Positions 8,856-17,517 are shown, counted from the stretch's first letter. The stretch is 64,000 bases of DNA from Mycobacterium marinum (GCF_003391395.1 NZ_CP024190.1:5580001-5644000), one strand, 5' to 3'. Notes: generated by a model from the letters alone, not told the origin. Made by a program: numbers and translations.

Positions 8856-9457
8856 GTCGTGCTCGGCAGGGAAAAGTCGCGCGCGAGTGCCTCGGCGTAC
8901 TCCTTGAACACCTCGGTCAGCGGTATCGAAGGATCGAGCAACCATGTCATTTCCATTCCGTGGATGAAGGCAAGGATCTCCACTGCTTTGACGGTCGGAG
9001 CTAGGTCGGCGCGATACCGGCCAGCCTCCTGACCACGACGGATGGCCTCGGCGACGATCTCGCACGCGTCGCGCTGGCGGGACACCAGGCGGTCATGTAG
9101 CGGGGCATCGGGGTCGATGTTCTCGGCCAGCAGCACGGTGAAGGTACCGACCAGTTCGGGCGCCCGGGTGAAGCGATCGGCGACCTGGGCAATCTCGCCG
9201 ATCAGGTCACCCAAGCGATCGGCATGCGCGTCGTCATCGAGGTCACGCGCATCCAGCACCGCATGCAACAGCTGTTCTTTGGATTCGAAGTGATGCAGCA
9301 GACCCGCAGGGGTCACGCCCGCTTCCCCGGCGATCTGAGCCAAGGTCGTGTTGCGCCAGCCGTTGCGCGATAGCAGTCGCTGAGCAACGCCCAGGATGCG
9401 CTGTTTGCGATCCTCGCCTTTGGCGAGAAGCGTGTCGTACGGCCGCACTTCAGGCAC
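8852..9457 (-). CDS. TetR-family transcriptional regulator
   Basis: 201 residues. The N-terminal helix-turn-helix is TTLAQIAGEAGVTPAGLLHHF (about residues 37-57), followed by a helical ligand/dimer domain. It is translationally coupled to the unknown protein at 8352-8855. A perfect 10-bp inverted repeat 27 bp before the start is its probable operator, implying autoregulation. The thiolase stop is only 46 bp beyond the operator, so the operator most likely controls this gene pair. Confidence 0.9.
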   Translation of the reverse strand: MPEVRPYDTLLAKGEDRKQRILGVAQRLLSRNGWRNTTLAQIAGEAGVTPAGLLHHFESKEQLLHAVLDARDLDDDAHADRLGDLIGEIAQVADRFTRAPELVGTFTVLLAENIDPDAPLHDRLVSRQRDACEIVAEAIRRGQEAGRYRADLAPTVKAVEILAFIHGMEMTWLLDPSIPLTEVFKEYAEALARDFSLPSTT

Positions 9458-9483
9458 TGGATTCCCTCTGAACCGCGTGGGCT

Positions 9484-9515
9484 AACCAACCTAGTGAATA
9501 CACAGTAGGTTGGTT
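9484..9515. promoter_or_regulatory. Perfect inverted repeat, probable TetR operator
   Basis: AACCAACCTA (9484-9493) and TAGGTTGGTT (9506-9515) are exact complements with a 12-bp spacer. It lies just upstream of the TetR gene on the minus strand. Size and symmetry suit a TetR dimer site. Confidence 0.75.
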
Positions 9516-9560
9516 TGCGCCGCGATGGCAAGGGCGTCATTTTTGCCTTGTCGGCTACGC

Positions 9561-10721
9561 CTAGCTGAGGAGCTCGACCAGGGTGGCGTTGGCGGTACCC
9601 CCGCCTTCACACATGGTCTGTAGCCCATAACGAATGCCGTTGTCGCGCATGTGGTGCACCATCCGTGTCATCAGCACCGCGCCCGAGGCACCCAGCGGGT
9701 GTCCGAGCGCGATGGCGCCACCCAGCGGATTCAGCCGCCCCGGGTCCGCCCCGGTTTCCGCGAGCCAAGCCAGCGGTACCGGCGCAAAGGCTTCGTTCAC
9801 CTCGAAGACCCCGACCTCGTCCAGCGAGACTCCGGACTTGCCGAGCACCTTCTCGGTCGCCGGAATCGGGCCGGTCAGCATCAGCACCGGGTCGGCGCCG
9901 GTGACCGCGCCGGCGCGGTACCGCACGATCGGCGTCAAGCCGAGCTCCAGCGCCATTTCCGAGGTGGTCACCAGTAGCGCCGCGCAACCATCGGAGATCT
10001 GTGAGGAGTTGCCGGCGTGGATCAACCCATCCTCGACGAACGCCGGCTTGAGGCCGGCCAGCTTCTCCACGGTGGTCCCCCGTCGAACCCCCTCGTCGGT
10101 ATCGACAACGGTGGCGGCTGCGGGAAATACGGGCACGATCTGGTCGGTGAAGGCGCCGCGATCCTGGGCGGCGGCGGCCCGTTGGTGCGACAGGGTGGAG
10201 TACTCGTCGAGCCGATCCCGGGAGAATCCCCACTTCTTGGCGATCAGCTCGGCCGACAAACCCTGGTTGAACGAGAAATTGTCATACCGAGCCAATACTT
10301 TCGGGCCATAGGGCATCCCGGTCGCCCTGGCCGCTCCAAGAGGAACCCGGCTCATCACCTCGACGCCGCCGGCAACCACGACGTCTTGCTGGCCCGACAT
10401 CACCGCCTGCACCGCGAAATCGAGGGCCTGCTGGCTTGATCCGCAGGCCCGGTTGACGGTGGCACCGGGAATGGTCTCCGGCCAGCCCGCGGCCAAGACC
10501 GCGTAGCGGCCGATGTTGCTGGACTGGTCGCCGACCTGCGAGACGCAGCCCCAAATCACGTCATCGACTATCTCCGGACCGACACCAGCGCGTTCCAGTA
10601 ATTCGTTGAGGACGACGGCCGACAAATCGGCGGCGTGCATGCCGGACAGTCCTCCGTTGCGCTTCCCCACCGCCGTGCGCACGGCCTCGACAATGACTGT
10701 CTCACGGCCTGTTCCACCCAT
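9561..10721 (-). CDS. Thiolase / acetyl-CoA acetyltransferase (FadA family)
   Basis: 386 residues, the normal length of a degradative thiolase. The nucleophile is Cys93 in VNRACGSSQQA. The other catalytic segments are NEAFAPVPLAW, GHPLGASGA and the second Cys in CEGGGTANAT. It catalyses CoA-dependent cleavage of 3-ketoacyl-CoA. It lies 95 bp downstream of an acyl-CoA dehydrogenase gene on the same strand, so the two probably work in one beta-oxidation route. It is catalytically complete, unlike the thiolase-like fusion at 764-2419. Confidence 0.93.
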   Translation of the reverse strand: MGGTGRETVIVEAVRTAVGKRNGGLSGMHAADLSAVVLNELLERAGVGPEIVDDVIWGCVSQVGDQSSNIGRYAVLAAGWPETIPGATVNRACGSSQQALDFAVQAVMSGQQDVVVAGGVEVMSRVPLGAARATGMPYGPKVLARYDNFSFNQGLSAELIAKKWGFSRDRLDEYSTLSHQRAAAAQDRGAFTDQIVPVFPAAATVVDTDEGVRRGTTVEKLAGLKPAFVEDGLIHAGNSSQISDGCAALLVTTSEMALELGLTPIVRYRAGAVTGADPVLMLTGPIPATEKVLGKSGVSLDEVGVFEVNEAFAPVPLAWLAETGADPGRLNPLGGAIALGHPLGASGAVLMTRMVHHMRDNGIRYGLQTMCEGGGTANATLVELLS

Positions 10722-10816
10722 GTCCGGCTCCCATCACCCGTTGATCGCCGAGCGTGCCCTGAGCGCGAAAAAGTCGCGGTGCATGCACGTTCGGCGCGCA
10801 GCAAGCCTAGTTGGTC

Positions 10817-11983
10817 TCAGTAGCTGCGCGGCAGCTTCAACACATGTGAACCAAGGAAATTCAAGATCATCTCCTGACTGACCGGCGCGATCTTCATCAA
10901 CCTCGCCTCCCGGAAGTACCGCGCAACGTGATACTCCTCCGCGTAGCCCATGCCGCCGTGGGTCTGCAGGGCTCGGTCCGCGGCGGCGAACCCCGCATCC
11001 GCGCACAGGTACTTGGCCGTATTGGCTTCGCGTCCACAGGGTTTGCCGTTGTCGTAGAGCCAGGTCGCCTTGCGCAGCATCAGCTCGGCAGCGTCCAGCC
11101 GGGCCAGCGAGTCCGCGAGCGGGAACTGCAGGCCCTGGTTCATGCCGATCGGCCGGCCGAATACCTCCCGCTCGTTGCCGTATTTGACCGCCTTGTCCAG
11201 CGCCACCCGGCCGATTCCGAGCGCCTCGGCCGCGATCAGCATCCGCTCGGGGTTCAGCCCGTCCAGGATGTACTGAAACCCGTTGCCTTCCTCACCAATT
11301 CGATCCTCGACGGGGATCTCCAGGTTGTCGATGAACAGTTCGTTGGAGCTCACGGCATTGCGGCCCATCTTGCTGATCGGCCGCACCTCCACCCGGCTGC
11401 GGTCGAGGTCGGTAATGAACAGGGTCATCCCGTCGGTCTTCTTCTTGACCTCGTCATAGCTTTGGGTACGAGTCAGCAGCAGAATCTTGTCGGACTCCAA
11501 CGCCTTGGAGATCCACACCTTTCGCCCGTTGACCACGTAGCGGTCGCCGTCCCGCTTGGCGAAGGTGGTGATGCGCGACGTGTCCAGCCCCGCACCGGGC
11601 TCGGTCACCCCGAAGCAGACGTGGGTTTCCCCGGTCGCCACCGACGGCAGGGTGCGCGCCTTGAGTTCGTCTGAACCGTGCACGACGACCGGCTGCATGC
11701 CGAAGATCGACAGGTGAATCGAGCTGGCGGCGTTCATCGCGCCACCGGACTTGGCGACCTCCTCGAGCAGGATCGTGGCCTCGGTGATGCCCAGCCCGTG
11801 GCCGCCGTACTCGGTCGGGATCGTCATGCCCAGCCAACCGCCGTCGGCGATGGCACGGTAGAACTCGGCCGGAAATTCGTGCGCCTGATCTTTTTCCATC
11901 CAGTAGTGGTCGTCGAACCTCGACGCCAACTCGGCGACCGATCGCCGGATCAGCCCCTGGTCCTCGGTCAGCTCGAAATCCAT
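10817..11983 (-). CDS. Acyl-CoA dehydrogenase (FadE family)
   Basis: 388 residues starting MDFELTEDQGLIRRS, a typical ACAD N-terminus; an in-frame ATG 11 codons earlier lies inside a 14-bp tandem repeat and was rejected. FAD/acyl segments are CFGVTEPGAGLDTSRITT and YVVNGRKVWISKA. The catalytic Glu lies in GGMGYAEEYHVARYFREARL. It introduces a C2-C3 double bond into an acyl-CoA; the long-chain-type C-terminus (LPRSY) is intact. It lies between a thiolase and an amidohydrolase on the same strand. Confidence 0.92.
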   Translation of the reverse strand: MDFELTEDQGLIRRSVAELASRFDDHYWMEKDQAHEFPAEFYRAIADGGWLGMTIPTEYGGHGLGITEATILLEEVAKSGGAMNAASSIHLSIFGMQPVVVHGSDELKARTLPSVATGETHVCFGVTEPGAGLDTSRITTFAKRDGDRYVVNGRKVWISKALESDKILLLTRTQSYDEVKKKTDGMTLFITDLDRSRVEVRPISKMGRNAVSSNELFIDNLEIPVEDRIGEEGNGFQYILDGLNPERMLIAAEALGIGRVALDKAVKYGNEREVFGRPIGMNQGLQFPLADSLARLDAAELMLRKATWLYDNGKPCGREANTAKYLCADAGFAAADRALQTHGGMGYAEEYHVARYFREARLMKIAPVSQEMILNFLGSHVLKLPRSY

Positions 11984-11989
11984 TCCACC

Positions 11990-12031
11990 GCTCCCTATCC
12001 ACTGCTCCCTATCCACTGCTCCCTATCCACC
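11990..12031. repeat. Tandem repeat of GCTCCCTATCCACT (~3 copies)
   Basis: The 14-bp unit occurs at 11990-12003, 12004-12017 and 12018-12031, the last with one mismatch at its final base. It lies immediately upstream of the acyl-CoA dehydrogenase start, in its leader, so copy-number change could alter expression. Confidence 0.85.
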
Positions 12032-12033
12032 GC

Positions 12034-12089
12034 GAGCAGACGCAAAATCACGCAGTCGCCACCCAAAGTATGCGATTTTGTGTCTGCTC
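12034..12089. repeat. Palindromic intergenic repeat, possible terminator hairpin
   Basis: Arms GAGCAGACGCAAAATC (12034-12049) and GATTTTGTGTCTGCTC (12074-12089) pair over 16 bp with one mismatch across a 24-bp loop. It lies just past the stop of the amidohydrolase gene (minus strand). I recall this motif as recurring in mycobacterial intergenic regions. It may act as a terminator or dispersed palindromic element. Confidence 0.65.
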
Positions 12090-12107
12090 ACCGGGCAGTG
12101 GCGGGCC

Positions 12108-13406
12108 TCAGTCCTTGTTGCCGGTCAACGCCTTCGCGTTGGCGGTGAACTCGGCCACCGACGAGCCCGACCGCGCATCCTTGTGATGACTCAGCGCCCG
12201 CACGGACACGTCGTGCCCTTCGGCGGCCTTGCGCAATGCGCCCACCGTCGCCTGCTCGCGAGTGATGTGGCTGAACGGGTCGAACGAGTACCAGCGCATC
12301 GCGTTCTCGTAGGTCATCTTGTTGATCTCGCCATCGGGGACATCGTTCACCGACAGGACATCCCACAGTTCCTCCGGCGCGCCCGGCCACATCGAGTCGC
12401 TGTGCGGGTAGTCGGCCTCCCAGGCGATGTTGTCGATGCCGATCATGTTGCGTAGCGCCACGCCCACCTTGTCGCTGATGAAGCAGGTGAGGAAGTGCTC
12501 ACGGAACACCTCGCTGGGGATCTTGCCGCCGAAGTTCTGGTGCGTCCACGTCGAGTGCATCTCGAAAGTCCGGTCCGCGCGCTCCAGGAAGTACGGGATC
12601 CACCCGGTGCCACCTTCGGAGAGCGCGATCTTGAGGTCCGGGTACTCCTTGATCGGCCGCGACCACAACAGATCCGCGGCGGCCTGCACGATGTTCATCG
12701 GCTGCAGCGTGATCATCACATCCATCGGCGCGTCGGGCGCGGTGATCGCCAGCCGGCCCGAGGACCCGATGTGGATATTCATCATCGTGTTGGTGTCGCA
12801 CAATGCTTTCCACAGCGGGTTCCAGTACTCATTGTGAAAACTCGGGTACCCCATCGCGGCGGGGTTCTCGGTGAAGGTCAGCGCGTGCACACCCTTGTTC
12901 GCGACGCGGCGCACTTCGGCGGCGCACGCCTCGGCGTCCCAGATCACCGGTATGGCCATCGGGATGAATCGCGCCGGGTAGGCCCCACACCACTCGTCGA
13001 TGTGCCAGTCGTTGTAGGCCTGCACCAGCGCGACCGAGAAGTCCGGGTCTTCGGTGGCGAACAGTCGCCCGGCAAAGCCCGGAAACGACGGGAAGCAAAT
13101 CGACGCCAGAATGCCCCCGGCGTTCATGTCCTTGATTCGTTCGTCGACGTTGTAGCAACCGGGCCGAATCTCGTCGAGGCCCTGCGGTTCCAGCCCGTAC
13201 TCCTCCTTGGGCCGGCCGGCCACCGCATTGAGCGCCACATTCGGGATGACGGTGTCGCGGAACTTCCACATGTCCGAACCGTCGGGGTTGTGCACCAGCC
13301 GGGGAGCATCGTCGAGGTACTTGGCCGACAGGTGGTTCTTGAACATGTTCGGCGGCTCCACGGTGTGGTCGTCGACACTGATCAAGATCATGTCCTCTTT
13401 GTTCAT
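12108..13406 (-). CDS. Amidohydrolase-2 (TIM-barrel) family protein
   Basis: 432 residues. ISVDDHTVEPP is the metal-binding D-x-H-type start of the amidohydrolase-2/ACMSD-like family. A central His is in MNIHIGSSG, and the late catalytic segment is WEADYPHSDSMWP. It probably hydrolyses or decarboxylates a ring-cleavage or carboxylated intermediate. GAGGT eight bases before the ATG supports the start. It is divergent from the Rieske-containing operon across a 328-bp control region. A paralogue lies at 33215-34390. Confidence 0.85.
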   Translation of the reverse strand: MNKEDMILISVDDHTVEPPNMFKNHLSAKYLDDAPRLVHNPDGSDMWKFRDTVIPNVALNAVAGRPKEEYGLEPQGLDEIRPGCYNVDERIKDMNAGGILASICFPSFPGFAGRLFATEDPDFSVALVQAYNDWHIDEWCGAYPARFIPMAIPVIWDAEACAAEVRRVANKGVHALTFTENPAAMGYPSFHNEYWNPLWKALCDTNTMMNIHIGSSGRLAITAPDAPMDVMITLQPMNIVQAAADLLWSRPIKEYPDLKIALSEGGTGWIPYFLERADRTFEMHSTWTHQNFGGKIPSEVFREHFLTCFISDKVGVALRNMIGIDNIAWEADYPHSDSMWPGAPEELWDVLSVNDVPDGEINKMTYENAMRWYSFDPFSHITREQATVGALRKAAEGHDVSVRALSHHKDARSGSSVAEFTANAKALTGNKD

Positions 13407-13734
13407 AGCCGTACCTCTTTCCGCAGTCTTCCTGCCGTCTCCCTGAAGCTCCCGAATATCGGATGCGCGGCCACCGAACGGGCATCGGCGAGCTGCCACC
13501 TGCCTCCAGGCCCTCTGCCTGAAAACTATCTTCTCGCGATTCGAGAATCAACATTCAGCAGTTCGCCGCAAAACCCGACCTGCCGCGCCAGACCCGGGGC
13601 GGCGACGGCAGGCAGCGGCGCCCGCGCGAGCATTGACCGGCAAGACGAATCGTGCAAGTCTATTACTAATAAATGAGAATGTAATTCTCATTAGCCGAGA
13701 GGGCACTGGGACAACGCCGAGAGGAGCCGGCCGG
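13407..13734. other. Divergent control region between amidohydrolase and CMD/Rieske operons
   Basis: 328 bp without a convincing gene. It holds a 6-bp inverted repeat TTCTCG-N5-CGAGAA (13531-13547), a degenerate GAAAAC-TAT-CTTCTC (13521-13535) and a perfect palindromic site at 13672-13692. Two divergent promoters are expected. Confidence 0.6.
13672..13692. promoter_or_regulatory. Perfect operator-like palindrome AATGAGAAT-N3-ATTCTCATT
   Basis: 9-bp arms at 13672-13680 and 13684-13692, 42 bp before the CMD-family start at 13735. The core GAGAAT-N3-ATTCTC recurs at 22670 and, nearly, at 23543. It is probably a TetR-type operator for the CMD/Rieske operon. Confidence 0.65.
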
Positions 13735-14283
13735 ATGCGCCTGCCGCCGCTGCCCGCCGATCAGTGGGACGAGGCTGTCCAGCGCTCCCTGTCGGTGATC
13801 TTGCCCGCGCAACGCTGCAATCCGCGCGACGCCGGAAACGCGCTGTCGACGTTTGCCAACCACCCCGCGCTGGCCAAGGCGTTTCTGCGGTTCAACACCC
13901 ACTTGTTGTTCGCCTCCACCCTGCCCGCCCGGGTTCGCGAACTCGCCATCCTGCGGGTCGCGCACCGCCGCGCTTGCGCCTATGAGTGGACCCACCATGT
14001 GGCCCTGGCCGAACAGGCCGGCATCAGCGGTGACGAGATAGCCGCGGTTCGCCGGGGCGAGGCCACCGACGACTTCGAACGCGCCGTCTTGACCGGGGTC
14101 GACGAACTCGACGAGAACTCCGAACTGTCCGACCAAACCTGGGCGGCACTCGGCGAACACCTCGATGACCGCCAACGCATGGACTACGTCTTCACGGTCG
14201 GCTGCTACGCGCTACTGGCCATGGCTTTCAACACTTTTGGCGTGCAGCTCGAAGAGCTGGAACAAGATCGCGCAGAGAGGTAG
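13735..14283 (+). CDS. Carboxymuconolactone decarboxylase / AhpD-like protein
   Basis: 182 residues. The AhpD-like core is RELAILRVAHRRACAYEWTHH, with Glu69, Cys81 and His87/88. The usual CxxC is CAYE, so the peroxidase-type resolving Cys is absent. It more likely acts as a gamma-carboxymuconolactone decarboxylase-like isomerase or decarboxylase than as an antioxidant enzyme. GAGGAG precedes the ATG. It is the first gene of a seven-gene operon (13735-19462) with a Rieske oxygenase 7 bp downstream. Confidence 0.85.
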   Translation: MRLPPLPADQWDEAVQRSLSVILPAQRCNPRDAGNALSTFANHPALAKAFLRFNTHLLFASTLPARVRELAILRVAHRRACAYEWTHHVALAEQAGISGDEIAAVRRGEATDDFERAVLTGVDELDENSELSDQTWAALGEHLDDRQRMDYVFTVGCYALLAMAFNTFGVQLEELEQDRAER

Positions 14284-14290
14284 CAGGACC

Positions 14291-15571
14291 TTGCCGCACT
14301 TCACCAAACCGGCTGCCGGGAGCTGGACGCAAAACTATCCGGAGCTGGGCACCGCGCCGGTCGACTACACGGACTCCATCGACCCGCAGTACTTTGCCGA
14401 CGAACAGCGGGCGATCTTTCGGCGCACCTGGCTCAACGTCGGCCGCATCGAACGCCTCCCCCGCACCGGTAGCTACTTCACCAAGGAGCTGCCGTCCGCC
14501 GGAGCCGGGATGTCGGTGATCGTCGTCAAGGGCAAGGACGGCGTGATCCGGGCCTTCCACAACATCTGCCGGCATCGGGGCAACAAGTTGGTGTGGAACG
14601 ACTTTCCGCATGAGGAGACCGCCGGCACCTGCCGGCAGTTCACCTGCAAATACCACGCTTGGCGCTACGGTCTCGACGGCGAACTGACCTTCATTCAGCA
14701 GGAGGATGAGTTCTTCGACGTCGACAAGAGCCAATACGGTCTCAAGTCGGTGCGTTGCGAGGTATGGGAAGGCTTCATCTTCATCAACCTCGACCCAGCC
14801 GCAGCACCGCTGTCCGAATACCTGGGTTCGATGGCCAAGGGCCTGCAGGGCTATCCCTTCCACGAAATGACCGAGGTCTATTCCTACCGGGCCGAAGTCG
14901 GCAGCAACTGGAAGCTGTTCATCGACGCGTTCGCCGAGTTCTACCACGCCCCGGTGCTACACCAGGGGCAGTACACCAAAGAGGAAGCCGCCAAGATCAT
15001 GAAGTACGGGTTCGAGGCCCTGCATTACGAGCTGGCGGGCCCGCACGCGATGATCTCGGTTTGGGGCGGCCAGTCGCCGCCCGCGGACCTGAAGATGGTC
15101 AAGCCGATGGACCGGGTGCTGCGCAGCGGCTTGTTCGGTCCGTGGGACCGCCCCGCCCCGATCACCGACCTCGAGGAATTGCCGCCCGGCATCAACCCGA
15201 CCAAAGCCAAGCAGTGGGGCATCGATTCGTTCCTGTTCTTTCCGAATTTCATGCTGCTGATCTGGGAGCCGGGCTGGTATCTGACCTATCACTACTGGCC
15301 GACGACGGTTGACAAACACATCTTCGAGACCACGCTGTATTTTGTGCCCCCCAGAAACGCGCGGGAACGATTGGCCCAGGAGTTGGCGGCGGTGACGTTC
15401 AAGGAATACGCGCTGCAGGACTCCAACACCTTGGAGGCCACCCAAACGATGATCGGTACCGGGGTCGTCAAGGACTTTCCACTGTGCGATCAGGAAATCC
15501 TGCTCCGACATCTACACAAGATGACCGGCGACTACGTAAAGGAATACCGCAACAATGGCCACGCCAAATAA
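14291..15571 (+). CDS. Rieske non-heme iron oxygenase, large subunit
   Basis: 426 residues from a TTG start 7 bp after the CMD gene, which gives MPHFTKPAAGSW. The Rieske [2Fe-2S] ligands are Cys93-R-His95 and Cys119-K-Y-His122. The 23-residue gap between the pairs is longer than the usual 15-17. The mononuclear iron site follows in DAFAEFYHAPVLHQ. It hydroxylates an aromatic or alicyclic ring using electrons from a reductase not encoded here. No beta subunit is present, so an alpha-only (alpha3) enzyme is likely. It overlaps the next small gene by 17 bp. Confidence 0.92.
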   Translation: MPHFTKPAAGSWTQNYPELGTAPVDYTDSIDPQYFADEQRAIFRRTWLNVGRIERLPRTGSYFTKELPSAGAGMSVIVVKGKDGVIRAFHNICRHRGNKLVWNDFPHEETAGTCRQFTCKYHAWRYGLDGELTFIQQEDEFFDVDKSQYGLKSVRCEVWEGFIFINLDPAAAPLSEYLGSMAKGLQGYPFHEMTEVYSYRAEVGSNWKLFIDAFAEFYHAPVLHQGQYTKEEAAKIMKYGFEALHYELAGPHAMISVWGGQSPPADLKMVKPMDRVLRSGLFGPWDRPAPITDLEELPPGINPTKAKQWGIDSFLFFPNFMLLIWEPGWYLTYHYWPTTVDKHIFETTLYFVPPRNARERLAQELAAVTFKEYALQDSNTLEATQTMIGTGVVKDFPLCDQEILLRHLHKMTGDYVKEYRNNGHAK

Positions 15572-15890
15572 GCTGCCCGCCCAGTTCGCCGACCTCGAGC
15601 CGTACCTGGATTGGGACCTGGCCACCGAGCCGCAACGTTATGCCAAGCGCCTGGCCTCATCCATGTCGCAGATGCAGGGCTTCTACGACACCGCCTTTCC
15701 CCGGCTGGAAGACGTGATCGCCTACTGCGACCAATTCCCGTTGGACGAATTGCCGGAGGACGCGCGAACACTCATGCACATGATGCAGTCGCTGGTCATG
15801 GTGTCGTTTCCGGTAGAGGCGTGGAAGCAGCCCCGGGTCCCCGACAGCGGCGCCGCCTGGGTCGAGCTGATCAGGGAACCGGTGGTTTGA
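15555..15890 (+). CDS. Small conserved-looking protein of unknown function after the Rieske oxygenase
   Basis: 111 residues, MATPNKLPAQFADLEPYLDW. It is acidic and probably helical, with aromatic-rich segments and no Cys cluster, signal peptide or membrane span. The start lies inside the Rieske gene and the next gene begins 3 bp after its stop, so it is fully embedded in the operon. It is too short and too unlike beta subunits to be one. A stabilising or accessory role for the oxygenase is a guess. Confidence 0.7.
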   Translation: MATPNKLPAQFADLEPYLDWDLATEPQRYAKRLASSMSQMQGFYDTAFPRLEDVIAYCDQFPLDELPEDARTLMHMMQSLVMVSFPVEAWKQPRVPDSGAAWVELIREPVV

Positions 15891-15893
15891 CCG

Positions 15894-17114
15894 GTGCTCA
15901 CGCTCAAGGCTGCCGGACTGCTTGACGTCGACGCCGGCGAAATCCTGGCGCCGGCCGTCGTGCGCGTCGAAGGCGACCGGATTGCCGGTGTCGGCGGGGA
16001 CCCCGAGGGCGACGTAATCGACCTCGGCGACCAGATCCTGTTACCCGGGCTGATGGACATGGAGGTCAACCTGCTGATGGGCGGGCGCGGCGAGAAGCCC
16101 GGCCTGTCCCAGGTCCAGGATGACCCGCCGACTCGGATGCTGCGCGCCGTCGGAAACGCCCGCCGCACGCTACGCGCCGGGTTCACCACGGTGCGCAACC
16201 TGGGGCTATTCGTCAAGACCGGCGGCTACCTCCTCGATGTCGCGCTGGGCAAGGCCATCGATGCCGGCTGGATCGACGGCCCACGAATCGTGCCGGCCGG
16301 ACACGCCATCACCCCTACCGGCGGGCATCTGGACCCCACCATGTTCGCCGCGTTCGCCCCCCATGTGCTGGAGCTGACGATCGAGGAAGGCATCGCCAAC
16401 GGCGTTGACGAGATCCGCAAGGCGGTGCGCTACCAGATCAAACACGGCGCCCAGCTGATCAAGGTGTGCTGTTCGGGCGGGGTGATGTCGCTAACGGGAC
16501 CGCCAGGTGCACAACACTATTCCGACGAAGAACTACGCGCCATCGTCGACGAGGCACACCGGCGGGGGTTGCGCGTCGCCGCGCACACGCACGGTGCCGA
16601 CGCCGTCAAGCACGCGGTCATCGCCGGCATTGACTGCATCGAGCACGGATTCCTGGTCGACGATGAGGCGATCGCGATGATGGTCGAGCACGGCACGTTC
16701 CTGGTGAGCACCAGGCGCCTGGCCGATGCCGATGCGATGGACATCTCGCACGCTCCACCCGAGCTGCAGGCCAAGGCGGCCGAGATGTTCCCGAGGTCGC
16801 GTGAGTCGATACTGGCCGCCTATCAAGCCGGCGTGAAGATCGCGATCGGTACCGATGCTCCGGCAATACCGCACGGGCGCAATGCCGATGAGCTCGTCAC
16901 GCTTGTGCATTGGGGGATGCCGCCGCTGGCCGTGCTGCGGGCGGCAACGGTGACCGCGGCAGAGCTGATCAACGTCACCGATCGCGGTCGGCTCGCGGCG
17001 GGCCAGCTCGCCGACATCATCGCCGTTGCGGGAAATCCGTTGGATGACATCACAGTTACCCGCAGCGTCGGCTTTGTCATGAAAGGCGGCAAGGTTTATG
17101 CCCACCAAGACTGA
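15894..17114 (+). CDS. Amidohydrolase family protein with altered metal site
   Basis: 406 residues, GTG start. The imidazolonepropionase/prolidase-like architecture is an N-terminal beta domain (VLTLKAAGLLDVDAGEI), then a TIM barrel with HTHGADAVKH, GIDCIEHGF and the late Asp in IGTDAP. The first metal motif D-x-H-x-H reads D55-M-E57-V-N59, so both His ligands are replaced. The lysine region QLIKVCCSGG is present. It may be a variant hydrolase with a different metal site. It overlaps the SnoaL-like gene by 17 bp. Confidence 0.85.
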   Translation: MLTLKAAGLLDVDAGEILAPAVVRVEGDRIAGVGGDPEGDVIDLGDQILLPGLMDMEVNLLMGGRGEKPGLSQVQDDPPTRMLRAVGNARRTLRAGFTTVRNLGLFVKTGGYLLDVALGKAIDAGWIDGPRIVPAGHAITPTGGHLDPTMFAAFAPHVLELTIEEGIANGVDEIRKAVRYQIKHGAQLIKVCCSGGVMSLTGPPGAQHYSDEELRAIVDEAHRRGLRVAAHTHGADAVKHAVIAGIDCIEHGFLVDDEAIAMMVEHGTFLVSTRRLADADAMDISHAPPELQAKAAEMFPRSRESILAAYQAGVKIAIGTDAPAIPHGRNADELVTLVHWGMPPLAVLRAATVTAAELINVTDRGRLAAGQLADIIAVAGNPLDDITVTRSVGFVMKGGKVYAHQD

Positions 17115-17517
17115 CGACCTGGTCGAGATTCAGCAGTTGTTGGCCCGGTACGCGGTGACCATCACACAGAGCGATATCGAGGGCCTGGTAGCCGTTTTCA
17201 CCCCGGACGGAACCTACAGCGCCTTCGGCGACACCTATGGCCTCGATCGGTTCCCGGACCTGGTGGCCGCCGCGCCAAAAGGCTTGTTTCTCACGGCAAC
17301 CGCGGTCGTCGAGCTAGCCGGTGATTCGGCCACCGGCACCCAACCACTTTGCTTCATCGAACATGCCACCCATGACATGCGTATCGGTTACTACCGCGAC
17401 ACGTATGCCCGCACCGCCGATGGCTGGCGGCTTAAAACCCGGGCAATGACCTTCATTCGCCGCAGCGGCGTGCACGATTCGGGACGTCCGCATGCCGTCG
17501 GCCGTCCGCAACCGTGA
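17098..17517 (+). CDS. SnoaL / NTF2-like protein
   Basis: 139 residues with an NTF2-like cone fold: an N-terminal helix (DDLVEIQQLLARYAVTITQSD), the GLVAVFTPDGTYS strand, and the C-terminal YARTADGWRLKTRAMTFIRR. Such proteins include dehydratases, isomerases and ester-cyclases acting on polycyclic or steroid-like substrates. It sits between the amidohydrolase and the ACAD pair with overlaps at both ends (17 bp and GTGA). Catalytic residues cannot be assigned. Confidence 0.85.
   Translation: MPTKTDDLVEIQQLLARYAVTITQSDIEGLVAVFTPDGTYSAFGDTYGLDRFPDLVAAAPKGLFLTATAVVELAGDSATGTQPLCFIEHATHDMRIGYYRDTYARTADGWRLKTRAMTFIRRSGVHDSGRPHAVGRPQP

Noticed and set aside
10779..10788. GTGCATGCAC palindrome before the thiolase
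   Set aside because: Only 10 bp, with no second copy seen; too weak to call an operator.
12495..13676. 393-residue open frame on plus opposite the amidohydrolase
   Set aside because: Antisense shadow running through a control region rich in palindromes.
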